Assembly: GCA_029339505.1 (NCBI GenBank) | Contig: JAQISU010000246.1 | Coordinates: 62,001-126,000, forward strand | DNA from: Unio delphinus | Taxonomy: Eukaryota; Mollusca; Bivalvia; Unionida; Unionidae | DNA length: 64,000 nucleotides | Direction: 5' to 3' | Part shown: positions 16,763 to 29,547 of the stretch, piece after piece | Numbering within the stretch: the stretch's first letter is position 1 | Layout: the number at the start of each line of letters is the position of its first letter | Notes under the pieces: model-generated | Databases searched by the model: none | What the model was told of the DNA's origin: nothing | The model's input: the letters and a program-made list of their open reading frames with translations, nothing else | Translations under genes and position numbers: made by a program

Positions 16763-17990
16763 TATGCATAAATTGGATGACATCAATGGATAATAAGGTT
16801 GAAAAGGCTGAGAAACAAAATATGACATTTTCACTATAAATCAGAGGATTTTTACTGATGGATAATGTTTTGTTTTTGTTTAAATAAATTGAAGACAATT
16901 CTAAGAGGATTTTCCATCATTGAATAATAAGGCTGAAAGGTGAACAAGTTCTAATTTGATTAATAATCAATTTTCAGTTTATAACTGACATGTTCAGCTT
17001 CCTCCAGGATTAAGTCTAGATAAATTATTTTTAAAGACACACTGAAAAAAGTAATAGACAGATAAAGCTAGGTTGTGGGACATAGGTTGCATGAAAACAG
17101 AATCACACCTAAGAATTTTTATTTTGGGTTAGCAAAGGTCTGTCAGCATGCCTTAAATCAAAAATTTAGAAAAAATCTTCCTTTTTTTGACAAACTGACA
17201 TAAGAATCAAAACCGCCATATAAAAGAATAAGCATTACAAGAGATATTCTTCAATATGTTTCACAAGCAAACAGAGGTAGTTTGTCAAATCCATAATAGA
17301 ATACCTGAAATATTTGTAACAAAAAAAAAAAAAAGTGTTCCTTACTTAAATATTTATTTATTTTTTTTAGACATTTTTGGGGACAGTGAATTGGTAATAT
17401 AGTTAAACAGAAATCACCCCGAAATTCTAAATTCTACTTGAGGTTCATACAGACCAAATTGTAACTTCGTGTGACATAACCATTTTAAAGTTTTCATCAA
17501 ACAGAAATCTTGAAATTCTTCTTCAGTGAAACAGTAGTTAATCCTAAAACAGCTAGTTTGAACTAACAAAATGGAGGATTTGGCATAATCTTTCAAGCAA
17601 ACAAACAATAAAGTTGTTTTAATCACCTAATCATAATATATAACTGCGATATTTATTATTTATTTTGCAGTGTACAAAACCTAGGTTTGGCCAAACAAAA
17701 TGCATGATGCATGAATGAAGAAACAACTCCATTTAACTTGACAATTAATTGCAAATGAAGTTTAAGAAATGATTAACATTAATCGTTAATGATTACAGTA
17801 TATATAAATGAAAGACCTTTATCAACATGCCATTAATAGAATTTTACTCCAGTAAACTACTAGAATTGCTATATAGTAAGGCAACACACAAAGTCAACTA
17901 AACATTCCAGATAAATGTCGTAATCCGGAACAGCAACCTGCGTCTGTTTAGTATCCACTCAACCTTAAAACGTGAGTTTTGGCGGAAAAA
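16763..17990. other. AT-rich upstream region of the NCAPD3 gene
   Basis: No ORF with coding character. It contains an A-run near 17320 and several AT-rich blocks. The last ~100 bp before the NCAPD3 start codon should hold its promoter and 5' UTR (CpG-containing GTCGTAATCCGGAACAG near 17920), but no definite TATA box was identified. Confidence 0.4.
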
Positions 17991-17995
17991 TTAAA

Positions 17996-18059
17996 ATGGC
18001 TGATGTCGCCAATACCATTCAGATTCTAAACCTGCTTCCATTAGAAGAGTTACAGGAGG
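17996..18059 (+). CDS. NCAPD3: NCAPD3 exon 1 (coding part)
   Basis: An ATG in good context (TTAAAATGGC) opens MADVANTIQILNLLPLEELQ and ends GAGG before GTATGC. 64 nt, leaving phase 1. The first G joins AT of exon 2 to give Asp before the WVKNIWE motif. Confidence 0.82.
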
Positions 18060-18198
18060 GTATGCTTTTTTGCATGAGTCGTAAAACGTTTTTATGATTT
18101 GATTGCAAACATTCTTATAAGATGAAGTCACATTTTTAAAGTATAGGCTGAGGTGGACCTCCAAAGTTTAATGTCATGTCAGTGAAACCACAGGAGTG

Positions 18199-18341
18199 TG
18201 ACGTTTTGTCAATAAAGTACAGCGAAATCTCTGAAAACATGAAATCACCTTATTGGTTATATAAATTAACACCATTTATATAACCGATAAGTTAATTTCA
18301 TGTTTTCAGAGATTTTGCCGTACTTAATTGATAAAACGTCA
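18199..18341. repeat. near-perfect 143-bp palindrome
   Basis: Left arm 18199-18266 (TGACGTTTTGTCAATAAAGT...) and right arm 18274-18341 (...ACTTAATTGATAAAACGTCA) are reverse complements with few mismatches around a ~7-nt centre. It can form a hairpin of almost 70 bp. It starts 140 bp into NCAPD3 intron 1. Probably a MITE. Confidence 0.85.
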
Positions 18342-18407
18342 GATTCATGTTGTGAATCCAATGCATGTGTTGCCGAATTCTTAACACGAAAATGGATGCA
18401 AAATGTA

Positions 18408-20405
18408 CCCTGATAAATCACAGGTGCTCAACGCGAGCTTGATGTGAAATAAAAAAAAAAAATAATCTAAAAGGAAAAGAAATCATGCAGAGTGATAAAA
18501 ATTTTGACATAGGACCCACTCTATAAATACTATATAAAAAGAGAAGGTTCGTAACTTCCAAATACTTGGTTCCACCCGTGACCCTCGATTTCATTCTATT
18601 ATTTCCGTATTTAAAAGCACATGACCATTCTCTATCGCTTATTTTACCTCTGAGATATTTTTCTATTCATCAAGCCACCGCTGACTTTTCTACGTTGTAC
18701 CAATCTGAAGTTACGGCTTCCGAAACGTGCGATTTTCGCGAATTTTCATCTTGGGACAAGTGCGAGCTCATGTGACAACCGGTGAAAAGAGCTATGTTTA
18801 CCGTGTTTTCGATTCTACGATACATGAATTCTTTAATTAAAGAACAGTGGTAAATGCAAAAGTAAGTTTTTACTTAATATTAGCTCGATTCAACTTAAGG
18901 AATCCTGTTCCAAGGAAAAATTAGACCTGTTCTACTTCACTGCACATATCGTAAACAATCAGTTCAAAACAGTTAAACTATTAGGCACACATGTCAACGC
19001 CGAAATATGATTGACTCAAAAGGTTATTCATAATACATGTAGCGTTTTCCACTGGTTGTCACAGGAGCTCAATATTGCCCCAAGATGAAAAATTCCCACG
19101 TTTCGGAAGCCGTAACATCAGTTTGGTACAATGTAGACAAGTCAACGATGGCTTGATGAATTGAAAAATATCTCAGGAATAGGGCTGTCAACTGGTACTC
19201 GGGTACCCGACCGTAGCGAAAGACCTGGGTATTGAAAAATTAATGACGAGTACCCGTTCACAAAAATAAGTTGTCGACAACACTATCAAAATATCATATA
19301 TCATCAGCAGCACACTGGTCTGAGTAGTCCAAGTTTCCTCTGACCCTTGCCACCCCATTTTTGATATTTGGTCATTCTCGTTGGGGTGTAGGGTCAGAGT
19401 GCATTTCCTATCAAAAAGTTGGAATTCGCCGACACCATTTGATGTCGGCATGGGTAGCAGCTTGCATGCCGGCCCAGCAAACTTGAACGATCTTTCATCA
19501 AGATATACCAGCATCAAATCGATAGGAATATGATTTATTTTCTCAAAAATCGTGAGCATAGCATTTGTTATGCCTTTAATCTGCTGACAGATGAGACAAA
19601 AGTACATCATTGCTGAAATTTGTCCCGGATCTGGCTATTTGCATTTCTAGTCAAGTGACTACACAAATCTCGCAACCTAGGTCATACAGTCACGTGATAT
19701 CGACAATAAGCAAATTTCCAAAAGTTGTTGTACATATAATTTAGACATTATGTATTAGCCACTTAAAAAAAATAGTCTGTTCTCTCCTCACTAAGCCATA
19801 CAGATGCTATAAATAGAATTCGTGGGAAAGTAGAACAAGGTTTGCTATAAATAGAACATGTTACTGTAGGAAATTATAAGTCCACTGACAAGAGTACTTG
19901 TATATTATAATAGTTATGTAAAGCGGTCTTTTCTAAAATACGGTCTGTGGGATTAATGGAATGTTAATATAAACAAGAGTTTTGGAAGGTGGATATACAG
20001 AAAAAGCGTAATCCATATACGTTTACGCGTAACGTGTAATTTAGTGGGAAAAAATTTGTTGCTCAAGGCAAGGGTTGTACATGTCTTTCTTTTTCTAACA
20101 AGTACCCGGGTACCCGTTAAACGGCGCAACGGGTACCCGGGTAAGTTTTCCATGGTTTTTGACAGACCTACTCGGGAGTAAAACAAGCCATAGAGAATGG
20201 TCATTTGCTTTTAAATACGGAAATAGCAGAATGAAATCTAGGGTCATGGGTGCAACCAAGTATTTGGAAGTTACGAACCTTCTCTTTTTATATAGTATGA
20301 GGGTCCTATGTCTGAATGGGTCATGGGATTAATCTAGGGTATTTTCTCACTCTGTATGATTTTTTTCTTCACATCAAGCTCGCTCCGAGCACCTGTGTGA
20401 TAAAT
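18408..20405. mobile_element. foldback element with long inverted arms, right arm interrupted
   Basis: The left arm (18408 to ~18803) begins CTGATAAATCACAGGTGCTC and continues through GAGAAGGTTCGTAACTTCCA and ACGGCTTCCGAAACGTG. The same segments return in reverse order and orientation at ~19031-19179 and 20171-20405. The spacer is ~230 bp. The right arm is split by the hAT-like insertion at 19180-20170; removing that restores arm-to-arm colinearity. Confidence 0.8.
19180..20170. mobile_element. hAT-like non-autonomous element nested in the foldback arm
   Basis: Ends TAGGGCTGTCAA and TTTGACAGACCTA (imperfect terminal inverted repeats). It is flanked by 8-bp CTCAGGAA (19172-19179) and CTCGGGAG (20171-20178), 6 of 8 matching, as expected for an old hAT target duplication. 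It is rich in GGGTACCCG motifs near both ends. No transposase is recognised; the internal - strand ORF at 19188-19610 has no known motif. Confidence 0.7.
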
Positions 20406-20743
20406 GCCCATTCTGGGTCTGAGCATTTATGGGGATAATTTTAAAAATTGTTTAATCCTTAGCTTAAATTTTGTTTGTAAGCAAGAGCCAAAATGGAAAC
20501 AGGCGATGATTTTCCCCCCGATGATTTTTCCCCAGAAATTTACAATAAATAAAAACTGAATGCATTCTACATAATTAGAATGTGCTGAGTTCAAATATGA
20601 ACTCCTCTTCATGATATAATTTTTAATATATTCACATTAAACACATGCATATTTTTAGTATAGGTATTAAGTTGTATTTGCAAATTCTGACCTTGTGTTC
20701 TTTAAAGCCGAAAATTGTATATTTCTTGCATATGGCTAAATAC

Positions 20744-20800
20744 ACCAGTAAATTGTTCTAAGCCTTTTTTTATTATTTTGGCTTAGAACAATTTGCTGGT
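20744..20800. repeat. 21-bp hairpin
   Basis: ACCAGTAAATTGTTCTAAGCC (20744-20764) pairs with 20780-20800 with one mismatch around a T-rich loop. Weaker similarity extends outside the stem, so it may be a small MITE. Confidence 0.7.
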
Positions 20801-22935
20801 CTAATGGCAAAATAGAATTGTTCTTTGAACATTAAGCTTTAAGAATAAATTCACTTTTTTGTACTTCTGAAGGCTAAAGCTTTTTTCTGGTCTGTTTTCT
20901 GAGCCCCTCATCCTAATTTTTGGATGAAATTCAATAATGGCGAGTCATACACATGTTGAAATTATATGTTACTCTTAAAACCAATCATGTATATACATTA
21001 CAGTGTTCTTGTATATGCATGCATTGATGTGAAATCACAATTTAGTAAGGCGCAATTTTCATTTTTTTAAAAGAATTTAATTATAATAAGATAGAAACAT
21101 GTCTCATTCAGTCATCATAATGTTCAGATTCTCAGATAAATTTTCATTACAGTAAATCCATAATTTTATGATGTAAATTGTGGATGTTGAAACATGAAGT
21201 TTTGGATATCCCCAATTTTAGATATTTACTTAATAATGCTTTCTTCAGTTTTTAATGTTTATCCTTTACCTTATTTTCGCCAATATGAAACAGGTAAATT
21301 TTAATTTAAGAACCAATGTCTCTAGATAAGAATCGTACATATGGAGCAGATGAGTTATAATATCTCGCTGATCAGAATCGCAAACATAACTATCACAATA
21401 TTATATCAGTATCATCCTTGAAGTCCAAGTCTAACCTCAAAAATACATTACACCGCAATTTTTTTTTATATATATTTAATTTAATTCACCACAACACATT
21501 TGTGCAATCTAATTAATTGGTATAAATGTACGCTTTCATAAAAATACATTTAGTGTGCGTTTTTTTTAAAAACTCATTTTAATTTATATTGTTGATGCTG
21601 ATTAAGTTTAATGTACGCATGTGTCGTGAAGAGTTACTGTTCTTGCTGGCATGGGTGACCTTTATAAAATATATGTCAGTTTTTATGCAAATATTCTCAC
21701 AATTGATATTTTTTGTAAAATGATCTCCAAAGTATTTAAAAAGTAGCAGCAGGTCAGCATATATATTTGTTTATTTAGTTTAACTGTGTTTTTGAACAAA
21801 TATGTTCTTGTTTATTTCCACCAAATATGTTGTACAAAAGACCAAATGTCATTTATGCTAAATATAAACCTTTGACCTTTCAACCATGAATATACTAAAA
21901 TCAAATAATGTTGGCTTTTACGTATAAAAGTGGAGAATGTACCAGGGGTAATGAGGTTGGCATTTTGAGATAATCTCAATGTTGATCACCAGCACCACAG
22001 AGTGATGCCCCTGGTTGCTAGGTCCAACCTATACATCCAACGATATATTTTGTTGTTATTTTAATATAATTTTTTTAATGTTGTTTAATCTTGCTGCCAG
22101 AAGCAGTAGCAATCAAAAAGTAAACTTCGATAGCACTGACAAAAAATGTGATTTTAAAAAAATTCATTTAAAGAAGGTTGAATGCATTGTTTGGCTTTGA
22201 AGTTAATCCACAATGCCTTGGGTGATTGCGGTTTTTGTCTATAATGCTGGTAACAATAATCATTTTCCAGAGTTGTTTGTGTTTTATAATTTTTTTTTTG
22301 TTTCTTGTTGTTTTTCGGGGTCCTGGTGGTTGTTACTACCCAGACACCATATCATCTTCTGTTCACCTTATTGGAGTCACTTGTTTGTAGAGTTAATCCA
22401 TTTATGACATCTGTGAACTAAGTCCTTGTCATCTCTCTTTCTCTATCTCTGATACTTACCTAAAGCTTGAACAAAACTGCTACAGTTGTTATTACAGGTG
22501 ATCCCCGATAATGTTCATACATGTACCTTGATAACAATTGCAGAATCTTAAGCAAAAAAGAGAAAAACACTGGAGGAAAGAATTGAAAAGAAGTTATATT
22601 ACTTATATTACTTTATGGACATGATAAGTAAATATTACATGGCTAATTTACAAATTATGTAATCTTCAGATAATAAAGTAAAGGTTTTATGATAGATATA
22701 CATGTGTATCTATATTGCTATATAAAAATTTTTTTGATGAATGCATCAGATATTTGAACCATAGTTAATATAATAAAGAATACAAAAATATGGTGACTGG
22801 ATTTATTTCCTCCTTAAAATGTTGAACCTTGGATTTTGGTCCCTTGTACAAACCTGTTATAAGATACAACCTATCTTGAGGCTTCTTTTTGTTGTCAGGA
22901 AAAGATAAGTTTTGCAGTAATATTGTACTTATTAG

Positions 22936-23642
22936 TAGTGTTGTTCCAATTATCTATTATAATCGATCATCATTTGGTTGAGCAAAAAAATAAAATAATC
23001 GATTGTGAAACTCCATAATCGATTTGTGTAAAGGGAGACTACTTTTTAGGTGTATGCAAAGCACAAAGGTTATTAAAACTCCCAGTCACTAAAGGTGACC
23101 TGAAATTTATTAATCTCTTCACAACTACAAATAAAAAACCCTACGATTCATAATTAGGAACATATAGTCATTATTACATGGTCAAGTTGTTAAATTGTTG
23201 AGTTAATACATTTAAACACATTTTGTTGATTTGTTGCAGTTAAATTGCAACATCTTTTGTAGTATTTATAAACAATGACAAACAAGAAAATCATGTCCTT
23301 CAATACTTTAAAGTATAAACACATCACATATAAACAAAAGAATTTCAGGAGATTGTAGCAGTATTTCAGTTACATATAAATGATCAGCCATAAAAAGTTT
23401 TGTTCATTTAACAAAGTTGTAGAACAAAAGTAATACACGATGTAATATTATTGTCATTTTAAAGTATACATGTCATTAAAAGAGATTACTCTTGTACATT
23501 TATAAACATATTGAACTCTTGATCAAAGATACAACTGTAACAAAAATTAAAATTTGTTCTTAGTAACCGATTATAATCGATGATCAGTTGGATAAGGGGA
23601 ACCGATTATCGATTATGAATTTCTGACTGATTCCCATCACTA
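22936..23642. mobile_element. non-autonomous hAT-like element with perfect 8-bp target duplication
   Basis: 707-bp element starting TAGTGTTGTTCCAA and ending GATTCCCATCACTA, flanked on both sides by exact CTTATTAG (22928-22935 and 23643-23650). Subterminal ATAATCGAT motifs recur at both ends. No transposase ORF. Confidence 0.82.
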
Positions 23643-24259
23643 CTTATTAGTTGAATGGTTGAGTTGTTGTAATTCATAATTTATAATTATACAGTGTGAG
23701 TTAATATCAAAAGGATCTTTTAACAACTGTGGAAAAAAGATGGTCTGGAAATGGGAATTACACAGCCAAAATTCAATAAAAATGACAGTGGTTACTTTTC
23801 CACAGTCATGATACGTGTTAGCATTTGAGATAACCTACAAAATAAGTACCATGGCACATGAAAATTGAATGACTTAAATAAGATGATGACGGGCATTTTA
23901 TTTTAACTGAATTAAATTATTTGCATGTGTCATAATGTCTCACATACTCGCATTGGCCCAGTCATAGACTTGTCTGAGCTGTTCATTGCATGTTGGTTAG
24001 CTTTTTGTGTTTTGGTCAGTTTTAAGGTATTAATGAGCAGCTTCCCTTATTTTCCATTTTTAATTTCTTTATGTGTAGTTGTGTTTAGGTTGGATGGGCC
24101 TTGTGGACATTTGAATTTCTTCATGTTTCTATGTTTAACGTAAGGAGGTTGGCAACATTTTGAAGGACATAGTTTATGATGGGAAAATTTCCTCTTGCTG
24201 TAGGCACAACACTGCTTACATTATGCAAATATATTTACAATTGGCCCATTACTTTCCAG

Positions 24260-24406
24260 ATTGGGTAAAGAATATCTGGGAGTCAGACTTCACTGACATT
24301 CTACCATTAGATGAAGAGATTGACAATGGACTGGTGCATGAAGCGCTTCAGAATCTACAAGCAGAGCTGGATGGATGGATTTCCTGGAAAGAAGATGATG
24401 GGGATG
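24260..24406 (+). CDS. NCAPD3: NCAPD3 exon 2
   Basis: Acceptor CCCATTACTTTCCAG, donor GTAAGA. 147 nt, phase 1 to 1. Encodes WVKNIWESDFTDILPLDEEI and a following helix ending in an acidic KEDDGD segment. The frame is also open upstream, but the Asp-Trp junction and human alignment choose this acceptor. Confidence 0.88.
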
Positions 24407-24568
24407 GTAAGAATAATATTTTATTTTCAGAGTGTATTTATTTACAATGGCATTAACAAACTTAAAATGTTAAAATAAAGTGCATGTGTTCAAAACCTCG
24501 AAGAAGGATTTGAAATACAATGGATTTCAGTGTGCTGAATGGAGTTAAAAGCTAGTTGTAAAATCACA

Positions 24569-25178
24569 CTTGTGTTATTAGTGTTTTAATCAAAACAACG
24601 ATAATGCACAACAGATGTAATTAGTGTTTTAATCAAAGCAACGATAATGCACAACAGGTGTAATTAGTTTTTTAATCAAAGCAACAATAATGCTCAACAG
24701 GTGTAATAAGTGTTTTAATCAAAGCAACAATAATGCACAACAGGTGTGATTAGTGTTTTAATCAAAGCAACGATAATGCACAACAGGTGTAATTAGTTTT
24801 TTAATCAAAGCAACAATAATGCACAACAGGTGTAATAAGTGTTTTAATCAAAGCAACAATAATGCACAACAGGTGTAATTAGTGTTTTAATCAAAGCAAT
24901 GATAATGCACATCAGGTGTAATTAGTGTTTTAATCAAAGCAATGATAATGCACAACAGGTGTGATTAGTGTTTTAATCAAAGCAATGATAATGCACAACA
25001 GGTGTAATTAGTGTTTTAATCAAAGCAATGATAATGCACATCAGGTGTAATTAGTGTTTTAATCAAAGCAATGATAATGCACAACAGGTGTAATTAGTGT
25101 TTTAATCAAAGCAATGATAATGCACAACAGGTGTAATTAGTGTTTTAATCAAAGCAATGATAATGCACAACAGGTGTC
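24569..25178. repeat. 43-bp minisatellite, ~14 copies, in NCAPD3 intron 2
   Basis: GTGTAATTAGTGTTTTAATC-AAAGCAATGATAATGCACAACAG units repeat with a 43-bp period. The array starts ~160 bp after exon 2. Substitutions at the CAACGA/CAATGA/CAACAA and ACAACAG/ACATCAG positions define higher-order patterns. Confidence 0.95.
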
Positions 25179-26286
25179 TTAACCTATTAATCAACTTCGA
25201 TTTTGCCATTGCAACCTCACCTAATCCCTTCGCAATCACTTAAGGTATGTTGTGATAACTTGATTCATAAATGATTGATTGATTTATTTATTGATTGATT
25301 GATTGATTCTGGATTTATACAGGGGTTAGATTAACAAAAAAGAGTATTGAGGACTCGGCTGTTTGAATTTTCATGCATCCAAAATAAAAAAAATAAGCAT
25401 ATATCACATATTTCTTGAAGACTCTGGTGTAAATAGTGTTATATGTAATGTTGTCAAAATTATAGAAAACTTTTGAGTACCTGTCATTGCTAATGATTGA
25501 TTACCAGGGTACCCAATCAAAGGAAATTTGTATTAAATGTGTACAAACTTAAAGTTAAGTCCAAGAATTCATTCTCATTGTCTGAAATCCTCCATCATTG
25601 TATAGTAAATCATCGTGGTCTACTCACCATAAATATCATCTTATTCCCTTTCCTTGCCCTCAGTGTCGTATGCAGATGCTTATTTAGCAGGGTTCGTACG
25701 GTCTTTGAAGGTCTTTGAAAGTTTGGGAAAAATGAGGTAGCGTTTTCAAGGCCTTGAAAGTTTGGGAAAATCGAGCATATTACCCTGAGGTCTTTGAAAG
25801 TCTTTGAAAATTGAAATAAACCCCCCAAAAAATAATTTCTTTCCAGAATCACAAATAAAATTATCCGAGGTTGTTAGATTCAGATGTAATCTAGTTATCC
25901 TGGTTTCTTTCTTTTTATGACCCGTTCAGTTTATTGCCGCCGCAATAACAAAAGAGGCTTTGTTTTGTTTGGCCATCCAAAGTATGCCGCGGCGGCGACT
26001 TCAATCACACATGCACTCTTCATCAAAGCAATACGGTGCCGCTACACACTTCATCAAAGGAAGTCACCAATAAAATTGCCCAAGGTCGTTAGCTTCGGAT
26101 GCAGCTGGTTTTCCTGGCTTCTTTCGTTTGACGAATAGTTCAATTTGACTGGACGAGTCCATCAGTTTTAGCCAATCAAAATGTTAATTACACTAATTCT
26201 ACGTAGAAAGTTCGCGAAAGTTATACGCTCGAGAATTCAAAATTTCTTCATTCGATTTACATCGTCTGCAAGTTCAGTGTTTAAAA

Positions 26287-26461
26287 ATGCCAGTTCTTTG
26301 CTCTTTCAACGATATCTGGCTTGAACAAGAGAAGTACAAGGAATGGCTGCAAAAGAATAAGTTATGCAAACGAAAGGCGTTTTGTACGCTGTGTAGTGTG
26401 TAAAAAGACGATCAACTTGGCTTCAATGGGAGAAGGAGCCCTTACAAGTCATGCCAAAGGT
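26287..26461 (+). pseudogene. transposon-encoded zinc-finger exon, frameshifted
   Basis: ATG at 26287 begins MPVLCSFNDIWLEQEKYKEW. After a frame break near 26390 the text continues RCVVCKKTINLASMGEGALTSHAKG before a GTAGG donor. The C..C...SMGEGALTSHAKG pattern is the BED-like zinc finger found at the N-terminus of a family of repetitive transposon proteins in corals and molluscs. The frame break indicates a dead copy. Confidence 0.6.
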
Positions 26462-26826
26462 AGGTTGCAAATTAGTAACTACATGTTCATTTAGTGGAAC
26501 AAAGATGCAGAAGTATAAGCAATTGGTAGTTTTTGGAAAAATAATGGTAATTCATTACTCGTCGGGTATAAAATAAGATCGTTTAGTTTGATGATTTGGG
26601 AGATATAGCAAAAGAGGGCCTGTTTAAATTTACTTCTACCGTCGGTTTATTTAACACGTTTGAGGAACAAAAATCATTTTCGAAAAATTTGTTCTACATA
26701 ACAATATTCCTTGATTTAATACAGAAACATCCATTGTAATAAATTAAATTCACGGATAAACAGTTTCAAAGTGCGCATGCGTACACTATATTAGAGTTAA
26801 ACAAGAGTTCTTGTTCTTGAATTGCG

Positions 26827-26865
<39 letters not shown>

Positions 26866-26961
26866 AACGAAACAAACAGGTTGCTATATATAGAACCTGT
26901 TTTGTCCAGTACTTTGAAGTGCGTGAAATATTACTAAATTTAAAGATGTTTATTACAAAAA

Positions 26962-27754
26962 ATGGGGAAAAACATGTCCTGGGCTGACCCTGGACTTGTG
27001 CAATCAGGATCAGACAAGGAAAAGGGAGAAACAAAACTTCGTAGGGTCCTAAAAATTATGTGTGAGGCAGGAAGAGAAGTAGAGTCCCGATGTGATTTAA
27101 TATTAACTCAGTACGGAAAATTAGTGGATGAAGTTATCCAATCGGACAATCATCCATTGAAATGCTTCAGTAGAACAGATGACAGACTTGATGAAGTGTT
27201 TTATTCTGTCCTTTCCAAAAGAAATGAATATGTTGAACTTTGGAATGTTCTCCAGAAAATGTTGTTGTTATCACATGGGCAGGCAAGAGAGAGGATTTTC
27301 TATCAACAAACAGGTATCTGTTGAGAACCTCAGCAGAGAAAGCCTCAGAGCTCAAAGGTTAATCATTGACACAATGAGAAAAGCTGGTGGACCTTTGGAA
27401 ATCATCATTAGCAATGAAATGATGACATATGCCTCCTCTGCAAGACATAAGTACCATGCCTATCTGGATAAGAAGAAAGCAGAGGAGAAGGATGAGAAGA
27501 AAAACCCAAAAGGAAAGAAACGGGAGTTGGCCTTGGATGAAGTGGAAGAACTTAAAGCCAAAAAGCTGCGTCTTGACGCTGACATTGCCAGCCTACATGC
27601 TTCCTCTGTACAGAAAGCAGAAGAGGCAGAATTAAAAGGACTCATTGTGCTTGTCACAGAGTCAAATGCTCTTAGGAGAAGAGCAGAGGAAAAGATGACA
27701 GTGGTGGCATCTCTTTCCAAAATGATTAAAGAGAAAAAAAAGCAAATAAAATAA
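26962..27754 (+). pseudogene. C-terminal part of the transposon protein, one frameshift
   Basis: The frame from 26962 gives a helical segment with LVDEVIQSDNHPLKCF, DDRLDEVFYSVLSKR and LQKMLLLSHGQA. It then shifts near 27290 into a frame reading ERGFSINKQVSVENLSRESL, GGPLEIIISNEM and a long coiled-coil tail rich in Lys and Glu, ending at 27754. The LSHG.A..ERGFS.NK motif resembles the hAT-type dimerisation region (LL...S...E..FS). The central catalytic part is missing, so this is an internal-deletion derivative. Confidence 0.65.
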
Positions 27755-28078
27755 TGCATTTAAAGCAGTACTGATGTCTTTTTAGAGAACAATTTATGTT
27801 GTATTAAATCTGACACGTATGTTACATATTTCTGGAGAAAAAAACAACAAATGTTAACCTATTTTCTAGATCATTATAATGCAATTTTAGGCAATTAAGT
27901 ATAGTTTGACTTTAATCAGTAAAAAATATTGTGGTATTTGGCATTCGTTGTTTTCTCTTATAACCTGTATACACAATGTTAGCAAAAATAGGTCTTGGAA
28001 ATCTCTGTTTGTGGTCTTTGAAAGTTTGGGAAAAGTCTTTGAATTTATCAGTCATAGTTGATTATGAACCCTGTTTAG

Positions 28079-29547
28079 AGATTAGGCTTGAGTAACACTT
28101 TGATCCTACAATTTGTGAAATCTATTTAAGGTTGCAAATGAACACATTGTGTGGCAAGATTAAATAACCACCCTATTACTTGCCACTGTAGGACACTTGC
28201 GGCTAAAAGAGTTGTCACATGGGAAAACAAGCTATGGGATTGAGGTCAGTTATTTACTGAAAGAGGCTGACTTCTGCTTGGCACTGAAAAAGTACATGTA
28301 TTTGTGGCTCAATCAAAAGGATTGTCTACTTTTGAACTAAGTGAGTGCTTCTTTTACAAACACTGAAAGAAAACTTGTATTTGGTAAATGGGTACCCTAA
28401 ATTATTGTGACAGAATTGAAACCACGTGGGCTTTGGACTAAATGAATAACAAAAACACAATATGTGTGAATGACAAGACATGTGTATTGTACGATAAGAT
28501 GATGGCACAAAATTAATAAATGAAACAATCTATTCTGTGCAATACCCGACTCTTACACACACCCTACACACATTCACAAAAGAACAAAAAATCTCTATAT
28601 ATATATGTATCTAATGATGATGGCGAGGATTGATTGAGATGATGACAACACAGAAATTACCAATGACAATGTAGACATCAGTTCATCTGATGTGCTATAT
28701 AAAATTGACACAAAACAAAATATCATAGTTCCGACATGCTGGATGCACTCTGGTTCAACTTTGTATTTTGAATGAAAAGAAAAGCACAAAGTATCGCAGT
28801 TCTACATTGGCTCAAATTCCCAGATTCATATCAGGTCAACTTCACTCTCCACCAGTTCCATCTGTCTCAACTACTCTAAACCAGGTTCAGTCTGGCACAA
28901 CAACACCTCCCACCAATTTCAGTTTGGTTCATCTACACCTCCCCCTCCCAGTTTCAGCACAATGGCTGTGGTTTTCTGGTTTTAAACTAACACCCTATGA
29001 CAAGATCCAAGCGATAATGTACTACTTGTAGTAAAACCTTATTATTTAATCTATATATAAAAAACAAGATGTTCAAGACCCAAGGGTAAAGTACCAGTGC
29101 ATGTCGAGAAACATATGAATCATGCTACGAGTGACCTACAGCGAGATGTACTCATTTTAGCAACTGTATATCATGTAATAAAGCAAGCTACTCTAGTTGA
29201 TGATGTATGCGTTGGCAAAATCAAATATACATTGTCATCATTTAATGCAAAATGGAATTATTATTCTGTGATTTATTATTGATGGGTCGGTTCCTGAGTA
29301 CCCAGATATCTGTTGACATTTTTAGTTATATGCTGGTGTAGGTTTGTTTGTAGAAAATTTTTTGTAAATGAGGGTCAAGTACTGAAGTTTTAAAACTCAC
29401 ATTAAAATAACATTGACTTTTGATGCCACTGGGATATATCTTGCCATTGCAGGGGAGATAATAGATAATTAGCAAAAGGTGCACAATGAATGGATTGGAG
29501 AGGTATCATTGTCTCGTACTTTAATTTAATTTGTATTTATATTACAG
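28079..29547. other. NCAPD3 intron 2, remainder
   Basis: No gene or defined repeat recognised. Short ORFs at 28768-29031 and 29097-29282 lack motifs or splice context that would support them. Confidence 0.5.

Larger units (their letters stand above)
18062..24259. other. NCAPD3 intron 1
   Basis: 6.2-kb intron carrying a palindrome (18199-18341), a foldback element with a nested hAT-like insertion (18408-20405), a hairpin (20744-20800) and a hAT-like element (22936-23642). No coding sequence recognised in the rest (20801-22935). Confidence 0.6.
25688..28073 (+). mobile_element. DNA transposon remnant with 5-bp target duplication
   Basis: 2,386-bp element beginning CAGGGTTCGTACGG and ending TTATGAACCCTG (8-bp perfect terminal inverted repeat CAGGGTTC/GAACCCTG), flanked by TTTAG on both sides (25683-25687 and 28074-28078). 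The subterminal motif GGTCTTTGAAAGTTTGGGAA occurs near both ends in the same orientation. It contains two degraded coding pieces. A ~218-bp direct repeat (TTGTTAGATTCAGATG / TCGTTAGCTTCGGATG) lies at ~25869 and ~26087, and an A-run at ~26829. The superfamily is uncertain; a hAT-related group with 5-bp duplications is plausible. Confidence 0.78.

Noticed and set aside
16613..16898. Poly-Ile and poly-Asn ORFs
   Set aside because: (ATT)n LINE tail read in different frames.
19188..19610. 140-aa - strand ORF
   Set aside because: It lies inside a non-autonomous hAT-like element and has no recognisable domain.
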